DNA of 64,000 bases from Rhynchosporium graminicola (lineage: Eukaryota; Ascomycota; Leotiomycetes; Helotiales; Ploettnerulaceae): positions 1 through 64,000 of the forward strand of contig FJUW01000090.1 of assembly GCA_900074885.1 (NCBI GenBank), given 5' to 3'. Positions 14,204-24,575 of this stretch are shown here, in pieces. The first letter of the stretch is position 1. Each line of letters starts with the position of its first letter. The translations under genes were made by a program, and so were the position numbers. The notes beneath the pieces were generated by a model. It was given only the letters and a program-made list of their open reading frames with translations. It did not search any database and had not been told where the DNA came from.

Positions 14204-14438
14204 TATAACGCTTACTCTAGAAAGGTCTTATAACTACCTAAGTAATAAGACCTCATATTACTATAAATATAAAGTAGTAAGAATTACTTGAGAATCTACA
14301 ACTAAAGAGTAAAGAAGTAGAGAGAGAATAGAAGTATATATATGAAAAGGGGCCCCTAAACTCTACTCGTGTAATCTCGCTTAGCAGTAAGTGTTTCTAC
14401 TAATAGGGAGAGACCTCCAAACCTGACTAGTCGTCACA
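14204..14438 (-). repeat. LTR of family-2 retroelement (right, 5' LTR by coding sense)
   Basis: 235 bp. Its left end has decayed to TATAACG, its right end CGTCACA is intact and abuts the CTTCT target duplication. Confidence 0.9.
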
Positions 14439-14443
14439 CTTCT

Positions 14444-16600
14444 TAAACTAGAGAAATACGAATTTTATTAGAAAGAAATCTACTTCTTAGGATTTATCGT
14501 TAGATAATATAGAGTCCGAATAGACCTAATTAAAGTTAAAGTAGTACTTATATAGCTAATACTAAGTAGCGTAAAGGAAGTATAGTCCTTCCTCGGATTC
14601 GCGAATTTCTATAGAAGATTTATTAAGAATTACTCTATAGTAGCTAAAGTACTTATAGATCTTATTAAGAAGGACTAGGACTTTATTTAGATAACTATAG
14701 TAAAAGAAGCGTTCCGGATACTAAAAGAATACTTTACTAATATACTTATCCTAGTTATTTATAATTTAAACCTCGAAATAGTAATAGAAACTAACGCTTC
14801 GGATTTCGTACTAGGGGTATACTTAAGCTAGAAGTATAATAAATAACTATATCTTATCGCGTATTACTCGCGGACGTTTTTACCTATAGAGCTTAACTAC
14901 GATATATACGATAAGGAACTACTCGCTATAGTAGCTACCTATAAGTAGTAGCGATACTATTTAGAAGGAGTAAAGTATATCGTCTAGATCTAGACTAACT
15001 ATAAGAATCTAATATTATTTATATTAATAAAAATATTAAATAGAAAACAAGTTAAATAGTTAGAGGGACTCTCGACTCTAAAGTTTAATATTACTTATAG
15101 AAAAGGTAGCGAAAATATAAGAGCTAACGCTCTTAGCAGATAATAAGACTACTCGGGAAAACCTACGGAGAGGCCCTAAGCTATCCTTAAAGAGGGAAAG
15201 GAAGGAATAGAATATAACTACGAACTCCTAGTAATAGTTATAGTATTAGAAGATAAATATCTCGCAAAATAAATTAAAAACGTATATATAATAGATAAAT
15301 ACGTATAGTAAGTTACTAGTAACTCTACGGATGACTTTATAATAGATAAAGATAGCCTCCTTAGGTTTAAAGGACTTATATATATTCTAAGTAAACTAAG
15401 ATAGATATTCGTAATAGAGTAATACTTATTACTTACGTATAGTTACTAAGGGATTATAAGAACTTTCGAACAAATAGCTAGAGACTATTATTTTCTAGGT
15501 ATAAGAAAGTAAATAGAAAACGTTATTAGAGAATACGATATATATATAAAAAGCAAGTTAAATAGATACGTACTATATAGTCTTCTTAAATCACTAGTAA
15601 TATCTACTAGAGTATAAGAGTTAATTATATTTAATTTCGTTATTAAACTACTATTATTAAAAGAACTAATAACTAATATAGTATTTAATACTATTTAGGT
15701 TATTATAGATCGACTTACTAAATATAGATACTTTGTATTATATAAGGAAGGAAGTAACGCTAAAGAACTCGCGTACGTATTCCTTAAGATAGTAGTAAGC
15801 TAATACGAGCTACTTAACGAGATTATCTCAGATCGAGATAAGTTATTTACCTCTAAGTTTTAGATATTACTTATAAACTAACTTAAGCTTAATTATAAAA
15901 TATTAACTATATTCTACTTATAGATAGATAGATAAATAGAACGACTAAATTAATTAATAGAATAGTACTTATATAGCTATATTAATAGAGAATAGAGTAA
16001 TTAGGTTAAGCTACTTCCTCTTACTCAGTTTACTTATAATAGCGCTAAGAACGAAACTACCTTAGTATTCCTATTCTTCGCTAATTACGGCTTCGAACCT
16101 GAAGTATACTAGTAACTAAGAAAAGACCCTATTAGCGCGTAAGAATCTATAGTTCTAGTATATAAGATACGAGACTTATAATAATAACTATCTAAAGATA
16201 TCGACTTCTCGAACGCGAGAACTACGAAATATAGTAACTAGAAGCGTAGTATAAGACCTCCGCTTAAGAGGGAAGATAAAGTATACTTATTACGATAATA
16301 TATTAAAATAAAATAACTAAGTATAAAACTAGATTTTAAGAAACTCGGACTATTCGAAATACTAGAAGAAGTAAGACTTATGAATTTCAAACTATAGCTA
16401 CTATAGGGATCTCGACTATACCTTATGTTCTACGTATTACTACTAGAACCTACTAATAGAGATACGCTCCTAACGATAAATAAAGAACTCTAACCCGAGA
16501 ATAAACTAGATATATACGATATCGAGATATTACTAGATACTCGGATTACGATATAGGGTTAGTAGGAATATTTAGTAAAATAGAAAGAGTATAAGAATAA
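14444..16600 (+). pseudogene. pol remnant of family-1 retroelement, 3' part
   Basis: Sequence resumes the reverse transcriptase directly after the CTTCT duplication with LKLEKYEFY and FLGFIVR, which are thumb-region motifs that follow the YLDD box in Gypsy elements. RNase H lies around 14760-15130 and an integrase core around 15600-16300, where VIIDRLTKYRYF is the region of the first catalytic Asp. Many stops are present. Confidence 0.8.
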
Positions 16601-17343
16601 GGAAAACTCATAAGAACTTATATGAAACTTGAACTATCCGAATTTATTTTGACAGTTCTAGTTAAAAACTTAAGTAACTCCTAGGAAGAGTTATTACCGA
16701 AACCTAAAGTAATCTATATAAGATCAGAAGGATCGAAATAGTTTAATTACTCTACGAGAGCAGGATCTAAGGCCTTTATATTAGGTAAGGATATAAGCTT
16801 CTCTTATTCCTTCGCTATACGTTCCTTTTCTTCGATAGCTTCTAACTTATCTAGAGAACGAAGACTACGATATAGTATCTTAGCTACTTCTATATAAAAG
16901 AATTCTCTTTATTTATTAATCCGAAGGATCTTAGCTTATTAGAAAGCTAGATATTCAATTAGCTTTTACTAATCCTATTAAGCTTCCTTATAAGCCTAGG
17001 TAAGATCGGCCTCGGTTCTCTCTAACTTACGCTATTTACTCTTTAAAGGACTCTATATATCATATTTCGTATTTCCACTAGCGCGAATATATTTAGTATA
17101 ACGATTAGAGTTAGAAGAGATAATATAGACCTGACGAGGATCTTTATCGCAATAAGAACAAGATAGTATTTTGAAACTATAATAAAGGATACGAGATAAG
17201 AGGTTTTATTAGTTCTTTTTAATACGTTCGTAATAAGTAGGGAGTATAATAAAAGAAGAAGATAGTTATTATAGAAGGTCGACGTTTCTTAATCAGGTAT
17301 CTAAGCTAGAAGCGCGGGACGCGCTAAGCTAGAAAGGGGATAG

Positions 17344-17715
17344 TATTATAACCCTTAGCTATAACAAGTGATATAGCCCTAAGGCTCAGCAGGCAGACTA
17401 ACTTACTTAACTAGCTCTATACTACACAGAGAAGCTATAGGTCACGTGACGAAGGTTATATACTAAATTAGCTTATAGTTCCTGAACTAGATAATAATTC
17501 AGATAATTCAGATAATTCAATAGAACGAAAGTTCTATATATACTAGTACGTCTGCTTACTAGATAGAAGCTTCGTGCTTAATTCAAATATAATATCTTAC
17601 TTATACTTAGTAACTTATAAAGATTACTAGACTTGATCTAGTGATAGCGTTCCTGCCTACCTAACTAACCTCTTTCGCACTCTAGGACGAATACCACGCT
17701 CTACCGTACGTTATA
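17344..17715 (+). repeat. 3' LTR of family-1 retroelement
   Basis: 372 bp, matches 4662-5033. It is followed by the GTTTC duplication (17716-17720) and then by the continuation of DNA-transposon copy B. Confidence 0.9.
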
Positions 17716-17720
17716 GTTTC

Positions 17721-18302
17721 GTTAGGCCGCAGATACTAAGAGTACCTTCTTAGTATATTTAATTCGTTTAAGAGCTTTAGAGACTTAATTAATCGATATA
17801 TCGATATCGTAAGCTTCGTAAAGATAAGTAGTAATCTCATCTAAGTACAGATCTGGATCTCTCTCTAATAGAGCTATAATATATAGCTCTATATTATTAG
17901 TTATTACTAGCTAAGGACTTCTCCGGCGTCGATTTAGAGCCTTATCTTATTAGATTCGACGATTACGCTAGTAAATTATCTTATATATTATTCTATACTC
18001 TCTTACTAAGGCGCGTAAGTTAAGATTCTCTCCTAAACGTAGTACTTAATCGATTTAGTGTGTTTTCTATGCTAGTAGATTAGGAGCTATAATATTAACG
18101 TTATAGCAGACTTAATATATACTCTATAGATCAAGAGCTTCAAAAAGACGTAGTTTAGAGGCAAATCGGTATAGTAATCATAGAGCTTTAGTAGTTTCTA
18201 GTTCTGATAATTATAGCATATTAATATTTAGTGGGGTTCATACTAAAAGGCGGTGTACCGGCGTTTTTTACTGAAGAATCACGCTAAACCGAAGAATCAC
18301 TG
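17721..18302 (-). mobile_element. Tc1/mariner-like DNA transposon, copy B, second segment with terminal inverted repeat
   Basis: Reverse complement of 44.12-44.70 kb in copy C. It contains the degraded N-terminal helix-turn-helix region of the transposase (reverse strand, about 18060-17721) and the ~200-bp inverted end (about 18100-18302). The terminus reads GAAGAATCACTG and is followed by TA (18303-18304). This end is less decayed than the copy A end (for example GCGTTTTTTACTGAAG with CACTG retained). Confidence 0.75.
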
Positions 18303-18908
18303 TACTCTATAGAGATACCCGCCCATCCGTACTTCATTTGCCATGTTTATTTTATTCTCACCTCCCGCATCCTACCTCCAAGTTTATTTTCGAAACTTTC
18401 CAGCACTGCTCCAATACGCTGCGAAGATAATCAAATTAGAGCCAAGAAGAGCCTAGATGTTCTCAAGGAGGTGAAGATTTTCATCATCACAACTCGGATA
18501 TGAGCGATGGGATATACTTACCCTTCAGGAGTTCAAGGTTTCCCAGCGGTTGGTTCCTCGTCTGCCTGGGTTCGACTCGGGCACTTCTCGATAATCTATT
18601 CCACATCTCAAACAAGTAGACGCAGCTTTGAGATCCTACGCCTGTCTGCCACACTATCCCATGTCCCATATGTGTATACTTTCTTATTTTCTTGCTAGAC
18701 GGGCATGCACCATGTACAGTCTCCGGACCGTTCCAGTATCCATAATTGCAACGGTCCAGCTCCCAACCCAACGCCAGTAATATAGTACACACTTTTCCAT
18801 TATCCGATCTCTATGCACCCACCAATCGCCATTTCCCAGATCTTGTCTTCTACACCTTCTAATTCCTTTTCCCCTCCTGCCCACAGTCCATCCAATACAA
18901 AGCAACAT
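18303..18908. other. Intergenic stretch, transposon edge to pga2
   Basis: GC content rises to the level of the gene space at once after 18304. Only short overlapping frames on both strands occur; none shows a domain or codon pattern that I trust. Confidence 0.5.
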
Positions 18909-19433
18909 CTACCACCCATCCTTCCCCTCCTCATAATCCACCAAATACTCCATAATGTCCAAATCCTCCTTATCATCCAAATCCTCCAACCTCTGTCCCT
19001 CCTTCGCCAGTAAATCCTGGACTTTCTTTTGTCTCTTCTTCGCCTTCTTGCCCCACTCCTCTACCTCTCCCTTCCCTCCCTTCTCACGGTCCTCACTACT
19101 CCCCTCCGCCCTTTCATCAGCAAACTTCACACTCTTCCCCTTGCCTCCTCCGTCCCTCAAAGCATTCGGGCTGATTTTCGCCTTTGACTTCGGCCCCTTC
19201 CTTTCAGCCTCCAACTTCGCCAGCTGCTTCGCCTGCTGCCTCTCTCCATATCTTTGTAAATACGGTCGGATGAAGAGGTAGCCGCCGACGATAGCGATCA
19301 TACGAATGTAGTTTAGCATGGACATGTCGTCCCACATGTGGACTGCGTTGCGGGTTAAGTTAACATAGCCTTGCTTTGGGAGGGAGACAAGCCATTCGAG
19401 GAATTCGAGGGTGGAGGAGAGGAAGCGATCCAT
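18909..19433 (-). CDS. pga2: Pga2-like ER protein-trafficking factor
   Basis: A 174-residue, intron-less protein of the fungal Pga2 family. The yeast member is an essential ER/nuclear-envelope protein linked to protein trafficking; the role here is by family. Near the N-terminus lies one hydrophobic segment with the pattern YIRMIAIVGGYLFIRPYL (about residues 42-59), the most recognisable block of the family. After it comes a long charged tail rich in Lys and Glu (KAKKRQKKVQDLL, then EDLDDKEDLDIMEYLVDYE) ending in Trp. The frame is open 40 codons further upstream, but I place the start at 19433 (MDRFLSSTLEFLEWL) because the extension is Ser/Arg-rich and unlike the family. It is divergent from the CENP-S gene, 804 bases away. 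Confidence 0.8.
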   Translation of the reverse strand: MDRFLSSTLEFLEWLVSLPKQGYVNLTRNAVHMWDDMSMLNYIRMIAIVGGYLFIRPYLQRYGERQQAKQLAKLEAERKGPKSKAKISPNALRDGGGKGKSVKFADERAEGSSEDREKGGKGEVEEWGKKAKKRQKKVQDLLAKEGQRLEDLDDKEDLDIMEYLVDYEEGKDGW

Positions 19434-19706
19434 GATGGCGTCTTGTAGGGAGATTGTATGGCGAGATCCACGAGTTGAGGAGGCCGAGGATGGTTGGCGC
19501 AAAGAGAGGATATACCTCGCTGGTCGCAGACAGGAGCTCGAACAACTTCGCAAGGATCTGCAAACTCGAGTGACTCTACTGTCGTTCTACAGAGTAAAGC
19601 AGTAGATTGTCTCCCGAGATAGTTTGCAGATTTTCCCAGTATAGAAAAAGGAGAGGAGATTCTGATGTTGATCTGCGCAATTACTCGCTCCGTCCTTCGA
19701 GGCTGA

Positions 19707-19982
19707 CAAATTTCGTGAAGGGTGAAACTAAGGTTTAGCGAGCTGTCCCGCCCGGGCTTATATCCCTACCTGTTTTGCACTATTATCACTACTTAGTACT
19801 ACCTGTAGAAGATCGAGTAGGTTAGTATATCGAGCGCAAGAGAGGTGTCACAGAGTATCCAAGCAACCGTAATTATTTACAGATGTTCTAAATAGCTATT
19901 AATGCACTTTGTTTTAGTGTATAGGTAGTATGCAAAACACCCATGCACCTCGTCACCTTAGCCTCACCCTTCACGAAATTTG
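19707..19982. mobile_element. MITE-like inverted-repeat element between pga2 and CENP-S
   Basis: A 19-base perfect inverted repeat bounds 276 bases: CAAATTTCGTGAAGGGTGA at 19707-19725 and its complement at 19964-19982. Similarity continues inward for about 15 more bases (ACTAAGGT against GCTAAGGT, with G-to-A differences on the left). There is no coding capacity between. I see no clear target duplication, so the element class is uncertain. Confidence 0.5.
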
Positions 19983-20237
19983 CCCGCTTCACTTGTACGA
20001 GAGGATCACAGCCAATACGGAGCGGAATAAGACGGGGCCGGCATCGGGGGATATTCGGGATGGAAAAGTCCAGCTGGCGCGTCAAGTCGCGTCTCCCTGA
20101 GAAGTTCTCATAGTACAAATCTTGGATACTCAGCATAACCCCGCCTCTCTTGCTCAAATACATTGACGGAAGGAGTAAACGGGTCGCGGCGGCGGTCCAC
20201 TGAGAGATCAGTTAGACGAAAAGAGAGTTAACAAAAG

Positions 20238-20995
20238 ATGTCTCAACAATCACAAGATGGGAATGATACACGCGAGGTACTATTCTCTCCTCTCTAATGC
20301 CCCCATTTCTCCCTCTTCCTCTGCCCTTCGACTCCTCGTCCTTCCTAGATCTCCCGAGCTTCCTGTCGCTTTCTGCTTTGTTTTCTCCCCCCAACCTCGT
20401 TCTCTGCTGCAATGACTAACACATCTCTTTCTCAGAAACTGAAAGCCTCCCTCTGGTTTTCCGTCGGCAAACTCGTCGATGAAGAAGCCGCTTCGTTGAA
20501 CACGACTGCGACGCCTCAATTCATCGGATCAATGAGTGAGATGGTCTGGGCTCAACTTGGTACTTTTTTTCTTTCTCTATTATACCTCCCAGCTCCCGAT
20601 GTCCATCTTCCTTGACTTGTATCTTATTATGCAGAGCAAAGCAAATGCTTCACCAGCAGAATCATGGCAAGGCAATCTTTCGATTGTACTTCATACTACT
20701 GCCCAAATTTCCGACAAGACTGAATACAGCAGATCGCATCACATCAAAAAAAACCCCTATCATGTCCCCTGCTGACCATCCTCTCCCAACAGAAACAGTA
20801 GCAATCGACCTCGAGTCCTTCTCTCGGCACGCAAATCGGACCACCATCACAACCGACGACGTCCTTCTCATGACGCGCAAAAACGACGCGTTACTTGGCA
20901 TGATGAAAGATTTCGTGGATGCGGAAAAGGCGAAAACTTCTGCTGCTAGTACGAGGAAAGGTGTGAATAAGGGGAAAGGAAGGCCGAAGAAGTGA
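20238..20995 (+). CDS. mhf1: CENP-S / Mhf1-like histone-fold protein
   Basis: Three exons (20238-20276, 20436-20559, 20793-20995) give 121 residues; introns are GT-AG and phases agree (0, then 1). The protein is the CENP-S family histone fold: LKASLWFSVGKLVDEEA (helix 1), TPQFIGSMSEMVWAQL (helix 2), DLESFSRHANRTTITTDDVLLM (helix 2/3), then NDALLGMM and a Lys/Arg-rich tail ending GKGRPKK. Family members act as CENP-S-CENP-X tetramers at kinetochores and with the FANCM helicase at damaged DNA. Splicing intron 2 directly to 20793 gives WAQLETVAIDLESF, matching the family spacing, so I did not use the closer acceptor at about 20633. The start ATG at 20238 gives a short acidic lead. Confidence 0.85.
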
Positions 20996-21886
20996 GCTGA
21001 GACAGAAACATCGTCGATAGCCGTGGTGTGAAGCAGGGCAGGATGAAGGCATGCAAGCCTTGGCCAGAAGGATGAAGAACGTGATACGGGATGAAGGAAA
21101 GGAAGAGAAGCATTCAAGACGATGGAGAGAGGTTGATCACGGAATATGTCCTGTCGCTCGTCAGAAACGAAATCGGAAGGTTGGTCGAATAAACGCCTTT
21201 ACACACACACACACACATACACATATTTCCAGATTTTGCGCAACGCGTAGCACATGGGAATAGATAGATAGCATACAGAGCAAAGCATACGGAGCAGATC
21301 CAAGCCGATCTCCCAGCTCGCCTCGCCTGGCTGAGGGTATATAACTATTGGTAGCAAAGAACTGCTTAGCATAACATAGGTATTCTTTCTTCCATCCATC
21401 TACGATCAATAGATCCCAAGATCAAAAAAAAAAGAGAACAATGATTTAAGTCGTGCAGCCATATCCAAAGACCAATGCCAATACCAACACAACACCTGTC
21501 GCCCTACCTTCCCTCCTCTTTCCCTCCCTCCTCTACTTGAGTAAACACATCACACCGCAAGTTGATCAGATGCACCACCAGTATAGGTGGGGTCATGTGA
21601 TTCACTTCAAACGTTACCCCATCCCAAGGTCAGTGGCCACAGCACGATTACCCGGTACCCGATAAGCGATATACAGAAATCCTAATCGACAGAACTCTCA
21701 TCCCGAATGTGAGGTAAGAATGAACACCCGACCCATCCCATACGATCCTAACCTCCAACTCCATTTCCCGAACTCCTGACGCCATTAGAATCTAATAGAA
21801 TGCTGTTAAGTCCAAGAATAATGCAAGGAAGTCGGTTCTGAAGTACGGTGATTAGCGTCCGATTTTGGCTTGTTGATTGGTGAAAG
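20996..21886. other. Intergenic stretch between CENP-S and the Zn2Cys6 regulator
   Basis: These are the shared 3' sides of two convergent genes. It contains a short (CA)n tract at about 21200-21226. No credible gene. Confidence 0.5.
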
Positions 21887-24575
21887 TTACCTGTCATCGT
21901 CCATCTTCTCCATCTCTTTCGTCGACGTCTCCATCTCCTCCTCCTCTGGTGAATACAACTGTCGTTCTTTCATCCATTCTTTCATCCGTTCAACCGATTT
22001 CACCATGCTCTCCAAATTCCCTTTCCCAATCCCTTTCCCGTTTGGTAGAAGTTTCCATGGATTCGATGGATTGGATTCAGCCCCGTTACTCGCCGTCAGG
22101 ATTCGAGTACCACCTACCCTCGACAGCGCATTCATCAAAAACATCATTGCGTCATCCGCAGTCACATAGGTTTCACGCAGACATTGTAGAACAGCCATGC
22201 ATGAATGGAAGCCATCCGCGGCCGTCTCTTCCGTCTCGTCGTCCTGCGAAATTAGATACTGCATGTGGGTCACGATTGCTGGAGTCAGGACGGTGACAGC
22301 CGTGGACGGGAGATAGCGCTCCAGCTGATGCAAGCGGATTGTCTGGGCTATGGCCGTTGTTCCTTTTGACGCAATATAGACTTTGCGCCTTGAAGCTTCT
22401 TGAATTTCGTGATTGGAGGCAGCAGTACAGGAAGAGAATTGCGGCCTGTGAAGTGCGGAGACAGCGGTATGGTAGAGCAGGTGAAGGAGAGCTCTTTGGA
22501 TGAAAATTGTCCTCCCTGCGTTGCCCTGTGTGAACCCATTGGAATCCAGACAAGCGGGCGGGCGATCGTCGAGCCATCTTTTGAGCTCTCTATCGCATTT
22601 CGAGACTTCACCTGGGAAGGATCTCTTGGGGACGAGCAGCAGAGCGGATTGTGTCGTACCTCCTTTTCTTTGCATTCCAAGGTGTTTATCCAAAGTTGAG
22701 TATTGTGCTGTGAGGATATGGCTGATGCAGAGGCAGAGCTTTGCCTTCGCGATACACATCTGAGCCAGATCTCGTTGAATATGTATTTCCCTCATCAGAG
22801 TGCAGTCTGGAGATATGATGGTGTTGTTGGAAGCAAGAACACCGATCTCGAAGTCTTCCTCCTCAAGTATCGGGACGTCGAAACTTGCCTCCTCTATTTG
22901 AGTTGGTCTTCTCATTCCGAGAGCAACCAGATGGTCCCGCATGAAGCAACACCACCAGATCCGCTTCCACAGCTTCATTTTTGCAGGGTCCATATTCGAC
23001 TTCGCGTGATTACGATGTAGGCCGATAGTGTATCCTAAACGGACCGCGTTTCCCATCAAATGCCAGGTATCTTTCTGGTCGTTAGGTGCCACGTACCAGT
23101 AAGTCATGAGAAGTAGGGATTGAACGACAGAAACATGATCCGTTTCGTAGTTCAAATCGTAGATGATCTTTTAGTGTCAGCTATGAAAAATCGCTCAGCG
23201 AGTACTTATCAGGACTTACTTTAGCCTTTTGGAAGAATGCCTTTCGTGCTGCCTTCCGAGTCGAATACCCAGCTTGAACCAAATATTCCTTTTCCACAAA
23301 TGCAATACCTGCGAACATGATGGCCTGGAAGAGCAGGAGACTAATGGTCCCCGAACTTCCAGTAGGGTCATTAATGGCCGCCAAAACGAAATGAAGCTCA
23401 AGGCATGGCATGTACGGATATACCCACTCGCAATAAGCTTGTAGAAGAGCATTCCGAAAAGGATCCTCGGGGATGGCCAAGGCGCCTTTCGCATACAGGT
23501 ATTGGATATTGACGGGAGTCATTCGTGCAGGAAACCGGTTCAAGTAAACTGGCAAAGGACCCATGAAACGGTCGAATGGCAGGGTAGCAGCACGGTCAAG
23601 GTGGCCATCAGCGACTATGATCTGTCTCGAGTCACCGATCATTGATGCAGACGTCGGAAGATTATACTTAGGGTCGTGTTGGGGAGAAGGTGGTGGGCCA
23701 ACGGGAAAGTGTGCTATCCTCTGGGCCGCTGCTTGATCTGGCACGTTAGCCATGACTTGGCAAAGAAATCTTAGACTTACAAAGTAGATGAGACTCGTGA
23801 GGTTTGTCATTGTCCAATTTGCCTAAAACACTGGCCCATCCAGACTCGAGGTCTTTGGGAATGATGGCATTCGAAAAGGCATTGGGCATTGTCCATTTCG
23901 GCGTTGATTGAGAACTACTATCTGATTCATCTCCTCCGTCTCGATTGTAAACCTGGATATCGCGAATATGATCCCCTTTGTATTTACTGTTTAAATCAGT
24001 CAGTGTTCCATTCTCTCTTCGTCTGGAAACTCAGCAATATAAATATATTTCACTTACCCCCTTGCACTTTCCCTCACAGTACATATAGCGCCATCATGCT
24101 CACAATTGGTGCAAGTCGCGCCCTTTTCTTTCCACCTCTTCAACACATCGCAGCGCACTTTTCTGGCGCGGCAACCATCGCATGCTTGTGCTGCGCGGCG
24201 CTTAATTTGCCTCCCACCAACGTTCGTAGGATTGTCGTCCTTTTCGAATTTTACCAGGCCTGCCTCTGTGGCGTCGAGTTTCTTCGTTGGTGAGTTTTGC
24301 TTGGCAGATGGAGATGAAGATGAAGATGGAAATGGTGGTTGATCGTTGCTGGCTGCAACTTTGGATTTGGGTTTGAGCATGGGATTGTGACGGAGATTGG
24401 CATCTCGATTTGTGCGCTCCTTGGTGGTTAGGAGCTTCGGCATGATGAGGCTAGAACTTGTGTATTGGAGCTGTCGCGTGCAAGCAAGCAGTCCACTACA
24501 CTCCGACCCTGTCGTCCTCACAGTCTGTTCTGGTTCTTGTTCGTATTCAGCTGTAATTGTTCTCGATGTCATCAA
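21887..24575 (-). CDS. Zn2Cys6 transcription factor, cutinase-factor (CTF1/FarA)-like
   Basis: Four exons (24575-24058, 23986-23781, 23737-23220, 23167-21887) with phases 2, 1, 0 give 840 residues. The zinc cluster is complete: Cys 132, 135, 142, 155, 158, 165 (CX2CX6CX12CX2CX6C) in ACDGCRARKVRCD, preceded by the basic KRRAAQ. The middle region (about 330-640) is the fungal regulatory domain, with LLMTYWYVAPNDQKDTWHLMGNAVRLGYTIGLH split in function from the DNA-binding head. IWWCCFMRDHLVALGMRRP is the pattern seen in CTF1-beta/FarA-type regulators, which control cutinase and fatty-acid genes. That target is a family inference. The start could instead be Met45 (MPKLLTTKER). The tail is Glu-rich. 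It is not near any gene of the peptide cluster. Confidence 0.85.

Larger units (their letters stand above)
8061..14438 (-). mobile_element. Gypsy-like LTR retrotransposon, family 2, complete but degraded (copy 2)
   Basis: 6378-bp element with 235-bp LTRs at 8061-8295 and 14204-14438 (ends TGTGACG...CGTCACA, partly decayed). It is flanked by a perfect CTTCT duplication at 8056-8060 and 14439-14443. Coding sense is the reverse strand: gag about 14050-12600, protease 12564-12214, reverse transcriptase about 11200-10800, then RNase H and integrase down to about 8400. It lies inside the reverse transcriptase of the family-1 element, so it arrived later. Another copy of the same family, in the opposite direction, ends at 1404. 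Confidence 0.9.
4662..17715 (+). mobile_element. Ty3/Gypsy-like LTR retrotransposon, family 1 (interrupted)
   Basis: Two 372-bp direct repeats bound the element, 4662-5033 and 17344-17715. Both start T(G/A)TTATAACCC and end CGTTATA, which fits TG...CA ends changed by RIP. The 5-bp duplication GTTTC sits on both sides (4657-4661 and 17716-17720). Inside, in + sense, are a gag remnant with a zinc knuckle, a DSG-type protease remnant, reverse transcriptase, RNase H and integrase remnants. The reverse transcriptase is split at 8056-8060 by a second retroelement, and coding similarity resumes at 14439. The stretch 16640-17343 after integrase has no recognisable content. All frames carry many stops, so it is not autonomous. 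Confidence 0.9.

Noticed and set aside
18487..18908. Overlapping 60-100-codon frames near the transposon edge
   Set aside because: Both strands are open over the same bases and no family pattern is visible.
20612..20792. Extra exon of the CENP-S gene from the acceptor at about 20633
   Set aside because: It would insert sequence into the histone fold; direct splicing to 20793 gives the family spacing.
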